A DNA stretch of 64,000 nucleotides from Acidimicrobiales bacterium (GTDB lineage: Bacteria > Actinomycetota > Acidimicrobiia > Acidimicrobiales > UBA8592). How positions within the stretch are numbered: the first letter of the stretch is position 1; each line of letters starts with the position of its first letter. Of this stretch, positions 49,712-59,357 are shown piece after piece. The stretch covers positions 1 to 64,000 of the forward strand of contig JACERY010000007.1 in the NCBI GenBank assembly GCA_013912105.1, written 5' to 3'. The notes under the pieces were generated by a model. The model ran no database searches. It saw only the letters and a program-made list of their open reading frames with translations, and was not told where the DNA came from. The position numbers and the translations under genes were made by a program.

Positions 49712-52080
49712 ATTTTTGTTACTGGAGCCCAAGAAAGATCTAGAGTTTTTTGTCCTTCGTCAGCAAAATTTATTGTTGCTATAGCCTCGTATTCGTTAAC
49801 TTCTAACTTGACTATGACACCATCACCAAACATGTCGTGGTTTACGTTATCGCCTACTTTGAGACCTATTTGATCAGCATTACTTTTATCTGAATCTTTA
49901 CCTAAATTACTATCCGACCACGCTTGTACTCCACCTAATCGAGAACCAAAGTTTGATCTTTGGTTCACTCGACTACTCATTTCACTTTCAAATTTTCTGC
50001 TCTTCCTATGAGTTATGAGGTGCTCAGGTATATATCCAATAAATCTGCTTGGTATGTTGTAAGTAGTTTGTCCATGAAGTGTTCTTTTATGTGCGTGGGT
50101 AAAGTAAAGATTCTTTTCTGCACGCGTAATCCCGACATAAGCTAAGCGATGTTCTTCATCGAGTCCTCCATCTTCAAAGATCGCTCTGGGGAAGGGGAAA
50201 AGCTCATCTTCCATACCCATGATGAAAACAGAAGGATACTCAAGTCCCTTTGAAGAATGAAGAGTCATTAACGATACTGAACCACCTTCATGATCTTCTG
50301 ATGAATCCGTTAGGCTTGAATTATTCAGAAATAACGTAACTGCTTTCATGTGATTAGGCTCTACATCAGAAAGTTCTTCATGCACGTTTAGGTCTTGTTT
50401 ATACTGGTCGTCATCTGCGGCTCCTAGAAGTTCACTGAGATTCTCTATCCGAGTTGCATTTGTAATCGGGTCTCCGCTTTTTTCAAGTGATTCTAAGTAC
50501 TCTGTCTCAATCAAAAGATGGCTTAGCGCTCTTTGAGGACATATATAACCATGCTCGTTGAGAATACTGAGTGATTTTGATGTTGTTTCTGAAGATTGAA
50601 GAAGACTTAGATCGTGTTCTACCATCTCAAAAATTGAAAGGTAAGCCTTAAGAAACTTTTTTACTCCTTTGAGTGCTCCGGCACTGAGTTGTTTCTCTTT
50701 TCCACCAATTTCTACCTTTATATTTTCATTACTTTGAGATTGAAGAAGAACTTCATACAAATTATTGAAACCCTTTTCCTCTTTATATTTTTTTAGAATT
50801 TCCCTTGCACCTTTACCAATCCCACGGGTTGGCTCATTAAGAATTCGTTCTAGAGAAAGATCGTCCTGTGGATTATTGAGAACGTTAAGGTAAGCAAGGG
50901 CGTCTTTTATTTCTTTTCGTTCATAGAATCGTAATCCGCCGATTACCTTGTAATGAATTTTATTTCTCGTTAACACTTCCTCTAAAGCTCGACTTTGAGC
51001 ATTGGTTCGATAAAAAACTGCTATGTCATCTAACGCATACTTTTGAAGATCTTGGATTTTCCGAATTTCACGCCCGACTTCCTCTGCCTCATCCTTTTCG
51101 TCAAATACTTGTATCGAAGAAATCTGGTCACCCATTTCTCCATCTGTCCAGAGGTTCTTTGCATAAGGTCTATGATTCTGTTCGATTACACTATTTGCTG
51201 CATCAAGAATAATTTGTGTGCTTCTGTAGTTCTGTTCAAGAGGTATAACAGTGACATCGGGAAAATTGTTCTCGAATTGAAGAATATTTTTAATATCCGC
51301 AGCGCGGAATGCATATATTGATTGATCCGGGTCTCCTACAACACAAATATTTCTGTGTTCTTTTGCCAGTTGAATAATGAGCTTGTTTTGTACAGGGTTT
51401 GTGTCTTGATACTCATCTACGAGAACATGTTGAAATTTATTTTGATATTCAATAAGAGTTTCTTCACTTATTTCAAATAATTTAACAATATTGCAAAGTA
51501 AGTCATCAAAGTCCATGCCATTATTTGATCTTTTAAGCTGTTCATACCTTCGGTAAGCGTCTTCAAATTGAGGCGGCACCAGGCTATTACTATCTCGAAG
51601 TTCTTCAGCAAATACTAGGGGATCCTTATCTTCATTTTTTGCTCTAGAAATTAGCGATTGGTACATGCCTGCGTTTCGCCCGTCAAGCCCAAGTGATAAC
51701 AATGTTTCTTTAGTTAAAGTCTTTGAGTCTGCTTGATCGTAAATATTATAATTGCTGTCATAACCGAGCAACCCAGCTTTAGTTCGGAGAATACGTGCAC
51801 AAGCTGAATGAAAAGTTGAAACCCACATCGTTTGAGCTCTAGGTCCTACAAGAGCCCCAACTCTTTCCTTCATTTCTTGAGCAGCTTTTTTCGTAAATGT
51901 TATTGCCAATATCTGGTAGGGAGATATTCCAAGCTCAGCAATTAAATATGATATGCGATGTGTAAGAACGCGTGTTTTTCCAGAACCGGCACCCGCTAAA
52001 ACAAGAAGTGGTCCTGTTTGGTGTGTTACCGCATCCAATTGTGATTGGTTAAGACCGCTAGTTAAATTATGTGAAGGCAC
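49708..52080 (-). CDS. pcrA: UvrD/PcrA-type ATP-dependent DNA helicase
   Basis: LNQSQLDAVTHQTGPLLVLAGAGSGKTRVLTHRISYLI, VDEYQDTNPVQN, VVGDPDQSIYAFRAAD, LMTLHSSKGLEYPSVFIMGMEDELFP, RLAYVGITRAEK. Confidence 0.97.
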   Translation of the reverse strand: MPSHNLTSGLNQSQLDAVTHQTGPLLVLAGAGSGKTRVLTHRISYLIAELGISPYQILAITFTKKAAQEMKERVGALVGPRAQTMWVSTFHSACARILRTKAGLLGYDSNYNIYDQADSKTLTKETLLSLGLDGRNAGMYQSLISRAKNEDKDPLVFAEELRDSNSLVPPQFEDAYRRYEQLKRSNNGMDFDDLLCNIVKLFEISEETLIEYQNKFQHVLVDEYQDTNPVQNKLIIQLAKEHRNICVVGDPDQSIYAFRAADIKNILQFENNFPDVTVIPLEQNYRSTQIILDAANSVIEQNHRPYAKNLWTDGEMGDQISSIQVFDEKDEAEEVGREIRKIQDLQKYALDDIAVFYRTNAQSRALEEVLTRNKIHYKVIGGLRFYERKEIKDALAYLNVLNNPQDDLSLERILNEPTRGIGKGAREILKKYKEEKGFNNLYEVLLQSQSNENIKVEIGGKEKQLSAGALKGVKKFLKAYLSIFEMVEHDLSLLQSSETTSKSLSILNEHGYICPQRALSHLLIETEYLESLEKSGDPITNATRIENLSELLGAADDDQYKQDLNVHEELSDVEPNHMKAVTLFLNNSSLTDSSEDHEGGSVSLMTLHSSKGLEYPSVFIMGMEDELFPFPRAIFEDGGLDEEHRLAYVGITRAEKNLYFTHAHKRTLHGQTTYNIPSRFIGYIPEHLITHRKSRKFESEMSSRVNQRSNFGSRLGGVQAWSDSNLGKDSDKSNADQIGLKVGDNVNHDMFGDGVIVKLEVNEYEAIATINFADEGQKTLDLSWAPVTKI

Positions 52081-52167
52081 TCCGATAGATTACATGGAAG
52101 GTGGTCTAATTGAGGCGCTTTACTATTTTCCGGCTATCTTTCTATTGCGAATAAAAAAGAAAATAAG

Positions 52168-52569
52168 TTGGAGACTAAAATGGTTCAAAGCAAAAATAAA
52201 GAATTAGATGTTGCTCTTGAATTATTTAATGCTGAGCTAGAAAAGCAAAAGCTTAAAGAGAAAGAGCTTGCCGTCGTTAAGAAAGCGGAAAAGAAAAAAT
52301 CAGATGCTGTTAAAGCTTTACAACAAGCAGAAAAAAACCCGAATATTTCTCAAGAAGAAAAAGATGCTGTTAAATCAGCTTGGTTGAAAGCTGATGATGA
52401 CCTGAAAAGGATTTTAGCTGGAGAAGAACCACAAGCCGAAGAAGAAACCAAAGCAGAAGAACCAGCCAGCGAAGACACTGAAGAACCACAAGCCGAAGAA
52501 GAAACCAAAGCAGAAGAACCAGCCAGCGAAGACACTGAAGAACCACAAGCCGAAGAAGAGGCTAGTTAG
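52168..52569 (+). CDS. Small charged, Glu-rich repeat protein
   Basis: Lys/Glu-rich helical N-terminus then EEPQAEEETKAEEPASEDT repeated. The start may be ATG 52180. Confidence 0.75.
   Translation: METKMVQSKNKELDVALELFNAELEKQKLKEKELAVVKKAEKKKSDAVKALQQAEKNPNISQEEKDAVKSAWLKADDDLKRILAGEEPQAEEETKAEEPASEDTEEPQAEEETKAEEPASEDTEEPQAEEEAS
52423..52559 (+). repeat. 57-bp in-frame tandem repeat, about 2.4 copies
   Basis: GAAGAACCACAAGCCGAAGAAGAAACCAAAGCAGAAGAACCAGCCAGCGAAGACACT at 52423 and 52480, partial third copy from 52537; the two full copies are identical. Confidence 0.97.
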
Positions 52570-52572
52570 GGT

Positions 52573-53388
52573 TCAAAATAACTGTTGTTTAAAATGGTTG
52601 ATTACTTTCTCATGAGCGATAAACGTAGGATGCTCTGGTGTGTCTCGGAATTCTGTAGTTAAAACCGAATGGGCGCTCTTCTCTATCCCATGCAAGTTTG
52701 AACTTGAACTATCTATCTCTATGCCAATGAATCCATCTCCTAATTCATCTTTGAGTTTTTGAAAACGAGTTTCAGGCACAAGCGGGTCTTGTGTGAATCT
52801 CAAACCAAACACGCATAACTGCTCTTTGTGAACTCGTTCTTTCACTATTAAAAGTTCTTCTTTACTAAGTCCTAGATTTTCTTTTCTTTTTTTACCTAAA
52901 GGCAGTGGAAGGCTCGGTTGACTCATAACAGGGGCTTTCACTAGCGGATCTACGGCTAACGCTAAGGCGAAGCCGCCAGTGAAACACATTCCAACAATTC
53001 CAACACCTTCTCCTCCGCACCGTGATACAGCTACTCCAACGAGTTTTCGTATCCATTTGGTTACTGGGGAACTTTTTCCTGTTGCGAAGATAAGGAATTC
53101 TTTTGAGATACAGGCTCGTGTCATTGATTTCAGTGCGTAACCATTACTGAAAGGTTTGCCCGGATTTCCAAAAAGATTAGGTATAGCGACTGTAAAGCCA
53201 TTGGTTACGAGTCTTCTTCCAAACTCGGCTACTTCAGGGGTAATTCCAGGTATTTCGCTTAGGACGATTATGCAGGGTCCTGTTCCCTTCCAGAAGACGT
53301 CTTTCGTCCGATTTTCTATAGTGATTGACTCTCTTGTGAAATCAGTTAAGACATCATCTTTATTCGAACTCATATTATGAGAGTACAT
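52573..53388 (-). CDS. Dienelactone hydrolase-like alpha/beta hydrolase
   Basis: PCIIVLSEIPGITPEVAEFGRRLVTNGFTVAIPNLFG, VGIVGMCFTGGFALALA. Confidence 0.9.
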   Translation of the reverse strand: MYSHNMSSNKDDVLTDFTRESITIENRTKDVFWKGTGPCIIVLSEIPGITPEVAEFGRRLVTNGFTVAIPNLFGNPGKPFSNGYALKSMTRACISKEFLIFATGKSSPVTKWIRKLVGVAVSRCGGEGVGIVGMCFTGGFALALAVDPLVKAPVMSQPSLPLPLGKKRKENLGLSKEELLIVKERVHKEQLCVFGLRFTQDPLVPETRFQKLKDELGDGFIGIEIDSSSSNLHGIEKSAHSVLTTEFRDTPEHPTFIAHEKVINHFKQQLF

Positions 53389-53471
53389 GATTAGAGAATG
53401 GTCAGAATCGCTTTGAGTTCAAAGACCTAATAACATTACGGATGGTATAAAACCTTTCAAAGGGGGATGTC

Positions 53472-54593
53472 TTGAAGTTTTCAATGATCTTTGAATTTCA
53501 ATGTGATGATGTTTCCCCTGAAGGTGAACGCGAAACATTAATGAGTTGCGTTGAACAAGCTGTCTTCGCAGAAAAAAAGGGTTTTGATCGTATTTGGGCT
53601 GTTGAACACCATGGATTGAAACACTACGCACATATGAGTGCCCCTGAAATTTTTCTTACCTGGGTTGCAGCAAAAACATCAACTATCCGAATTGGGCATG
53701 GAGTTGTTTGCATGCCCTTTGGGTATAACCACCCTCTTCGTGTAGCTGAACGCGTAGGGATGCTTGATAGCCTCTCTGGTGGGAGATTGGATGTCGGTGC
53801 TGGACGAGGCGCAACAGCTATAGAAATGTCTGGATTTGGAGTTGACCGAGAAGATACATACCCTCAGGTAAAAGAATCTCTTCAAATTCTGAGTCAATGT
53901 TGGGAGAATGAGACATTTGAGTGGAATGGCAGTATCTCTATATCTGAACGTTCGGTGATCCCTCAACCTATTCAGCTACCTCACCCACCGCTATACATGG
54001 CCTGCACAAAAGACGATACTGTTAGGCTGGCTGCAGAGTATGGACTTGGGGCTTTAGTACTAGGTTTTTCTGGGCCTTCCCAAGTAAGCGAACTTAAAAA
54101 AATATACGATGATGCGATTGCTTCCCGTTCAAATAAGAACTGCATTTCGAAAACACCCATAAATTTTCTCTCAGCGCTTTGCCCAACAGTCGTTCTCAAT
54201 GATGCTGAAGAAGCATTCCAAATCGGTGCTCGTGGACAGAAATTTTTTGCTGAATCAATTCAGCATTGGAATATAGGAACACCGCTACCTGAACATGTAC
54301 CAAGTGATATAGATATTCGTGACGCTATTGACGATGCGAAAGAACGCGTAGAGGCATTCATGACTAAAGGAGGTCACCCTCTGCCTTCTGTTGTTGCTTC
54401 AACCGAACCATTTAATATTAACCATGCCTATGGAGACAGCGATGACGCTATCAGGTATGTGAAAGAGCTAGAAAAGGCAGGGGCCGACGAAATTATGTGC
54501 CTCATACAGATGGGTGGGGTGCCTCATGAGGTTGCCATGGAAACGATTCGTCAATATGGGGAAAACGTGATACCGCACTTTTCAAGTGTTTAA
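53472..54593 (+). CDS. LLM-class flavin-dependent oxidoreductase (luciferase-like)
   Basis: FDRIWAVEHHGLKHYAHMSAPEIFLTWVAAKTSTIRIGHGVVCMPFGYNHPLRVAERVGMLDSLSGGRLDVGAGRG. Confidence 0.95.
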   Translation: MKFSMIFEFQCDDVSPEGERETLMSCVEQAVFAEKKGFDRIWAVEHHGLKHYAHMSAPEIFLTWVAAKTSTIRIGHGVVCMPFGYNHPLRVAERVGMLDSLSGGRLDVGAGRGATAIEMSGFGVDREDTYPQVKESLQILSQCWENETFEWNGSISISERSVIPQPIQLPHPPLYMACTKDDTVRLAAEYGLGALVLGFSGPSQVSELKKIYDDAIASRSNKNCISKTPINFLSALCPTVVLNDAEEAFQIGARGQKFFAESIQHWNIGTPLPEHVPSDIDIRDAIDDAKERVEAFMTKGGHPLPSVVASTEPFNINHAYGDSDDAIRYVKELEKAGADEIMCLIQMGGVPHEVAMETIRQYGENVIPHFSSV

Positions 54594-55318
54594 CTTGTCT
54601 TAAATATATTGAATATCTCACTATGATTTTTGATTACGTAGTCTGCTTCATCCCCAACTTCTGGGTCATCTCGGGCTCCGGTGTAGCGAACTGTTGTCAT
54701 GTTAATCGCGCGTGCTCCGGCTACATCTGTTCTTCTCAAATCTCCGACATGAATACATTCAGAAGGATCTAAGACTCCTAACCCTGTGAGGGTCTCTTTA
54801 AAGATCTTAGGGTCGGGTTTATAAACGCCAATATCATCTGAAAAACCGAAGTAGTCAAAGAATTGATGCACATTGAGATCATCTAACCAAGAACGTAGAC
54901 GACTGCTAGGTATTGTCCCTACATCGCATATTACGCCTAACCGAAGGCCCAGTCCTTTTAATTGTTGGAGTGTTTGCTCAACCTCCGGCAATAGGCTTCT
55001 AGGGGTCGACTCTGATGCTTCTAAGTAAGCGTCGGTCAATTTTTCTTTGACAGTGGATGAGATACCGTCTGGAAGTTTCGTTATCGCTGCTTTGACGACA
55101 TTCTCTAATGAAGATTGGACGTTATTTCTCCAATTCGTTTCAAAGTAGTCCCATCCCTTCTTAAACGCTTTATCTAGTTGATCTTGCGTTACCTCAATAC
55201 CATTCGCGTATAAAATTTCTGTCCATAAGACTCTTCTTCGGTCAAGCGAATTGGTTGTTTCCGCCATGATCGTGTTCCAATAATCGTAGGTTACTGCCTG
55301 ATAATTTCGTGTATCCAT
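54590..55318 (-). CDS. HAD-superfamily hydrolase
   Basis: AVTYDYWNTIM, LGVICDVGTIPSSRLRSWLDDL, FFDYFGFSDDIGVYKPDPKIFKETL, CIHVGDLRRTDVAGARAINM. Confidence 0.93.
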   Translation of the reverse strand: MDTRNYQAVTYDYWNTIMAETTNSLDRRRVLWTEILYANGIEVTQDQLDKAFKKGWDYFETNWRNNVQSSLENVVKAAITKLPDGISSTVKEKLTDAYLEASESTPRSLLPEVEQTLQQLKGLGLRLGVICDVGTIPSSRLRSWLDDLNVHQFFDYFGFSDDIGVYKPDPKIFKETLTGLGVLDPSECIHVGDLRRTDVAGARAINMTTVRYTGARDDPEVGDEADYVIKNHSEIFNIFKTS

Positions 55319-55337
55319 AATTGCTTCCTACTGATCA

Positions 55338-56387
55338 TCAAATGATTTGTACTGAACCTGATCCATTTTCTCTGATTGTGCCTATTCGAGTCGTTGAAAG
55401 ACCCATTGAATGAACAATTTCTGTTGTACTATCAACACATTGTTGGTCAAGGATTAGGACCATCCCAATTCCCATATTGAAGACTTTATACATTTCATTC
55501 TCATCAATATTTCCAAGTGACTGTATCTCAGTAAATATTTTAGGTGGTTTCCAGGTTTCCCTAAATATTTCAGCATCCACATTATTGGGGAGCGCTCGGT
55601 TGATATTCCCTGGAAGACCCCCTCCAGTTATATGAGCTATGGATTTAATAGGGTTATGTTCCAATATTTTTAAAATTGTTGGTGTGTATATTACTGATGG
55701 TCGAAGAAGTTCTTCAGCAACCGTAATCTCAGCGCCATCCCACACAGGTTCGTCAATTGATTTCTTAGCAGTTTCAAAGAATACTTTTCTTGCAAGTGAG
55801 TAACCATTACTTCGAAGACCTGGCGAATGTAACCCGATGATCGCATCACCTGGAACAATATTTTTACCTGTGATCATGTCTTCTTTGTCGACAACTCCGA
55901 CACTGAAACCTACAAGCTCAAAATCTCCTGAGTGCATCAAACCTGGGTGTTCAGCCATTTCTCCACCTATTAGAGCGCATCCGGCTTCTCTACATCCATC
56001 CGTGATTCCTTTAACAAGTAATTCAACTTGATTAGGGATTAATTTTCCGACAGAAACGTAATCAAGAAAAAACAGTGGTTCAGCTCCTACGCAAATGAGA
56101 TCATCAACACACATTGCGACAAGATCAATCCCAATAGTGTCATACCTTTGAGCCATCACTGCCACTTGAGCTTTTGTTCCAACACCATCGGTAGAAGAAA
56201 CTAGAACTGGGTGCTTTCTTCCTGTTTGGGTTATATCAAAGGCTCCTCCAAATCCCCCGATACTAGTAAGAACTTCGGGGCGGAGTGTCGTTTCTATTAA
56301 CGGAGTTATTCGATGAACGGCTTCTTCCCCAGCAGCTATATTGACCCCTGCCGATTCATACGTTTCTTCTTTATTTCTTTTAGCCAT
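55338..56387 (-). CDS. purM: Phosphoribosylformylglycinamidine cyclo-ligase
   Basis: TYESAGVNIAAGEEAV, VLVSSTDGVGTKAQVA, IGIDLVAMCVDDLICVGAEPLFFLDY, ALIGGEMAEHPG. Start set to ATG 56387, which overlaps the end of purF. Confidence 0.97.
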   Translation of the reverse strand: MAKRNKEETYESAGVNIAAGEEAVHRITPLIETTLRPEVLTSIGGFGGAFDITQTGRKHPVLVSSTDGVGTKAQVAVMAQRYDTIGIDLVAMCVDDLICVGAEPLFFLDYVSVGKLIPNQVELLVKGITDGCREAGCALIGGEMAEHPGLMHSGDFELVGFSVGVVDKEDMITGKNIVPGDAIIGLHSPGLRSNGYSLARKVFFETAKKSIDEPVWDGAEITVAEELLRPSVIYTPTILKILEHNPIKSIAHITGGGLPGNINRALPNNVDAEIFRETWKPPKIFTEIQSLGNIDENEMYKVFNMGIGMVLILDQQCVDSTTEIVHSMGLSTTRIGTIRENGSGSVQII

Positions 56388-57906
56388 TGACTTTCCCGCT
56401 AATTGTTGACGCAATTTCATCTGGATTGATAACAGGCGTTATTAATTCCTCTTCGTTATTTTTCTCTAAAACTTTTTTTGATAGATTCTCAGGTATCTCT
56501 ACAGGATATTCTCCCGTAAGACATGCTGAACAAAATCCTGCATTACTTGTTCCAGTTGCTTCTACCAACCGGTCAAGGGTCAAGTAAGAAAGAGAGTCCA
56601 CGTCTAAATAGTCTTCTATTTCTTGAACTGTGAGGTTAGAGGCCAGAAGTTCGGATTGTGTTCCGGTGTCCATTCCATAAAAACAAGGCCACCTGTATGG
56701 TGGTGACGAGATTCGCATGTGAATTTCTTTGGCTCCAGCTTCTCTGAGCATACGAACCATAGCTTTGGTAGTTGTTCCACGAACTATTGAATCATCAACA
56801 ACAACTAACCTATTGCCTTCAATCGTGTCCCTAAGAGGATTGAGTTTCATACGCACTCCTAGTGAACGGAGTTCCTGATTCGGAGCAATGAACGTTCTTC
56901 CTATATAACGATTTTTTACTAAACCTTGGGCATAGGGAATATTTATCTCTTTTGCGTATCCTTCTGCTGCGGGAATTCCAGATTCCGGTACACCCATTAC
57001 AACATCAGCTTCTGCGGGTGCTTGCTGAGCCAGTGATTGTCCCATGCGAACTCTTGCATGATGAACACTTTGTGTATACAACTGTGTGTCTGGCCGGGCA
57101 AAATATACAAATTCAAAAATGCATAGACTTGGATTAACGCGTTCAGGAGGAAATGGGTTAATTGACCGGACTCCTGTCGCACTTACAATGACCATTTCTC
57201 CAGGATCTATTTCCCTAATAAAATGAGCTCCGATAATATCAAGGGCTGGAGTTTCCGAAGCCAATACCCATCCATTATCAAGTTTCCCTAGACAGAGTGG
57301 CCTAAAACCATTGGGATCTCGTACTCCAATAATGTTAGCTTCATCCATTAAAACAAAAGAGAAAGCACCTTCTAGCTTTGGAAGAACTTGAACAAGAGAC
57401 CTTTCTAATTCTCTTCCATCAGACGAGTTCTGATTTGCTGCTTTATTAATATGTTGGCCTATTAGTTCTGCAACCAAATCACTGTCGCTTGTGATAGTGC
57501 CAGGGAGCATTCCTGCTTCTTCAGCGAGCTTTTCAGTATTAGTTAAATTTCCGTTATGACCTAATGCAAATTCTCTCTGGTCCATTCCACGGTAAACGGG
57601 CTGAGCGTTTCTCCATGAACTTGATCCTGTGGTGCTGTAACGTGTTTGCCCGATACCAAGATGCCCATCAAGGCCAGCTAATGTTCTTTCGTTGAATACG
57701 TTTGAAACTAGTCCCATATCTTTGACGACTGTGATTGTTTCACCATCGCTAGTGGCTATACCCGCAGATTCTTGACCTCGATGTTGAAGAGCATAAAGAC
57801 TAAGATAATTCATGTGAGCTACAGCTTGTCCTGGAGCATAAATTCCAACTACTCCGCAGGCTTCACGTGGCGAATCGCCATCTAGGTTGTATTCGTCCAC
57901 CGCCAC
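56380..57906 (-). CDS. purF: Amidophosphoribosyltransferase
   Basis: REACGVVGIYAPGQAVAHMNYLSLYALQHRGQESAGIA, VVVDDSIVRGTTTKAMVRMLREAGAKEIHMRISSPP. Confidence 0.98.
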   Translation of the reverse strand: MAVDEYNLDGDSPREACGVVGIYAPGQAVAHMNYLSLYALQHRGQESAGIATSDGETITVVKDMGLVSNVFNERTLAGLDGHLGIGQTRYSTTGSSSWRNAQPVYRGMDQREFALGHNGNLTNTEKLAEEAGMLPGTITSDSDLVAELIGQHINKAANQNSSDGRELERSLVQVLPKLEGAFSFVLMDEANIIGVRDPNGFRPLCLGKLDNGWVLASETPALDIIGAHFIREIDPGEMVIVSATGVRSINPFPPERVNPSLCIFEFVYFARPDTQLYTQSVHHARVRMGQSLAQQAPAEADVVMGVPESGIPAAEGYAKEINIPYAQGLVKNRYIGRTFIAPNQELRSLGVRMKLNPLRDTIEGNRLVVVDDSIVRGTTTKAMVRMLREAGAKEIHMRISSPPYRWPCFYGMDTGTQSELLASNLTVQEIEDYLDVDSLSYLTLDRLVEATGTSNAGFCSACLTGEYPVEIPENLSKKVLEKNNEEELITPVINPDEIASTISGKVNG

Positions 57907-58061
57907 TTTGAAATTCTTACAGATTATTTACCGTTGTGTAATGATGTAGATGACTTTAGTTAACTATGAGCTTGGCAAAGTTCCAAAGACACGGTTCAAT
58001 GGTATGTGTAAATTGTTGTATGTGAAAACAATTTTATCTAAGCGGGGGATTCTAGAAAAAC

Positions 58062-59342
58062 ATGACAACTTCTGAACATATCGATTTAAAAGACTACGAC
58101 CCGATGAATTACGAGGTTCAACAGTGCCCATTTGATCATTACGCTGCACTTCGCCATGATGGTCCAATCTTTTTCCATGAAGGTACCGGAATGTTCTTTG
58201 CTTCAAGACTTGATGTTGTGAATGAGATTTTGCGCGATACAAAAACTTTTTCTTCGGAAAGGGCTACTACAACCACAAGACCTGACCCAGAAACTCTTGC
58301 GGAAATGACAGCAATCCTCAGTGAGGGAGTGCCTCGAGCTGAAACTCTATTGACTATAGATCCTCCTCGTCATACTGCTTATCGGAAGCTTATTTCACGA
58401 ACTTTCTCCGCAAGACGAATTGTGGCTTTAGAGGACAAGATAAGAGATATTGCAATTGAATTGATTGAAGCATTCCCTGATAAGGGAGTAATTGATTTTC
58501 ATACAGCCTTTGCGGTTTCTTTTCCTGTTCGCGTCATCCATCACACGTTGAATATGGCTCCAGAGACTACTGAAAAAATCAAAGGCTGGTCTGATGACGC
58601 TACCGCTGCTATCGGAAATAAATTAACCCACGAAAGATGGATTAGTTCGGTAAAGGGTCAATTGGAGAATCAGAAATATTGGTTCTCTGAGTACGAGAAA
58701 AGATTAGTTGACCCACAAGATGATATTTTATCTGACCTTACACACGCTGATTTTCCAGATCCCGATTTACCAACTGGCGAAACAAGAAAGCTTGAATTTG
58801 CTGAGATCTATAGTCTTATCCAACAACTTATGGTTGCCGGAAATGAAACAACAACAAAATTTCTTGATGAAACTATGCGCATTTTGATTGAACAACCTCA
58901 GTGGTGGGAAGCATTAGAAAAAGATCCTGAAAACATGTACTACGGCGTAGTTGAGGAAGGTCTAAGAATGTCCTCGCCGAATCAAGGATTGTTTCGTGTT
59001 GTTACACAAGATACTGAAATACATGGAGTTTCCATCCCGAAAGGATCTCGAATCTGGGTTATGTTTGCCGCTGCAAACCGTGATTCGCAAGTATTTGATG
59101 AAGCAGAATCGTTTAATCCAAAAAGGGAAAACCTAAAAGAACATGTCGCTTTTGGTAAAGGACATCATTTCTGTATTGGGGCACCACTTTCACGCTTAGA
59201 GGGGAAGGTAGCTATGCAGGAGTTAGTAAAACGAATCAAATTACCTTCGTTTACTGAAAATTGCACATTTGAATATGAATCAAGTTTTGTTCTTCGTGGC
59301 CTTGCTAGTTTAGAAATTGAGGTTGAGAAACGCCCACTATGA
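58062..59342 (+). CDS. Cytochrome P450 (tandem copy 1)
   Basis: QQLMVAGNETTTKFLDETM, EEGLRMSSPNQ, VAFGKGHHFCIGAPLSRLEGKVA. Confidence 0.97.
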   Translation: MTTSEHIDLKDYDPMNYEVQQCPFDHYAALRHDGPIFFHEGTGMFFASRLDVVNEILRDTKTFSSERATTTTRPDPETLAEMTAILSEGVPRAETLLTIDPPRHTAYRKLISRTFSARRIVALEDKIRDIAIELIEAFPDKGVIDFHTAFAVSFPVRVIHHTLNMAPETTEKIKGWSDDATAAIGNKLTHERWISSVKGQLENQKYWFSEYEKRLVDPQDDILSDLTHADFPDPDLPTGETRKLEFAEIYSLIQQLMVAGNETTTKFLDETMRILIEQPQWWEALEKDPENMYYGVVEEGLRMSSPNQGLFRVVTQDTEIHGVSIPKGSRIWVMFAAANRDSQVFDEAESFNPKRENLKEHVAFGKGHHFCIGAPLSRLEGKVAMQELVKRIKLPSFTENCTFEYESSFVLRGLASLEIEVEKRPL

Positions 59343-59357
59343 ACGAAAGGCGATGAA

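Noticed and set aside
52350-52535. Minus-strand ORF encoding SSLAGSSALVSSSACGSS repeats
   Set aside because: Reverse complement of the 57-bp tandem repeat in the Glu-rich protein gene; repeat-driven artefact.
52423-52559. Possible CRISPR-like repeat array
   Set aside because: Contiguous in-frame tandem repeat with no spacers; explained as coding repeat.
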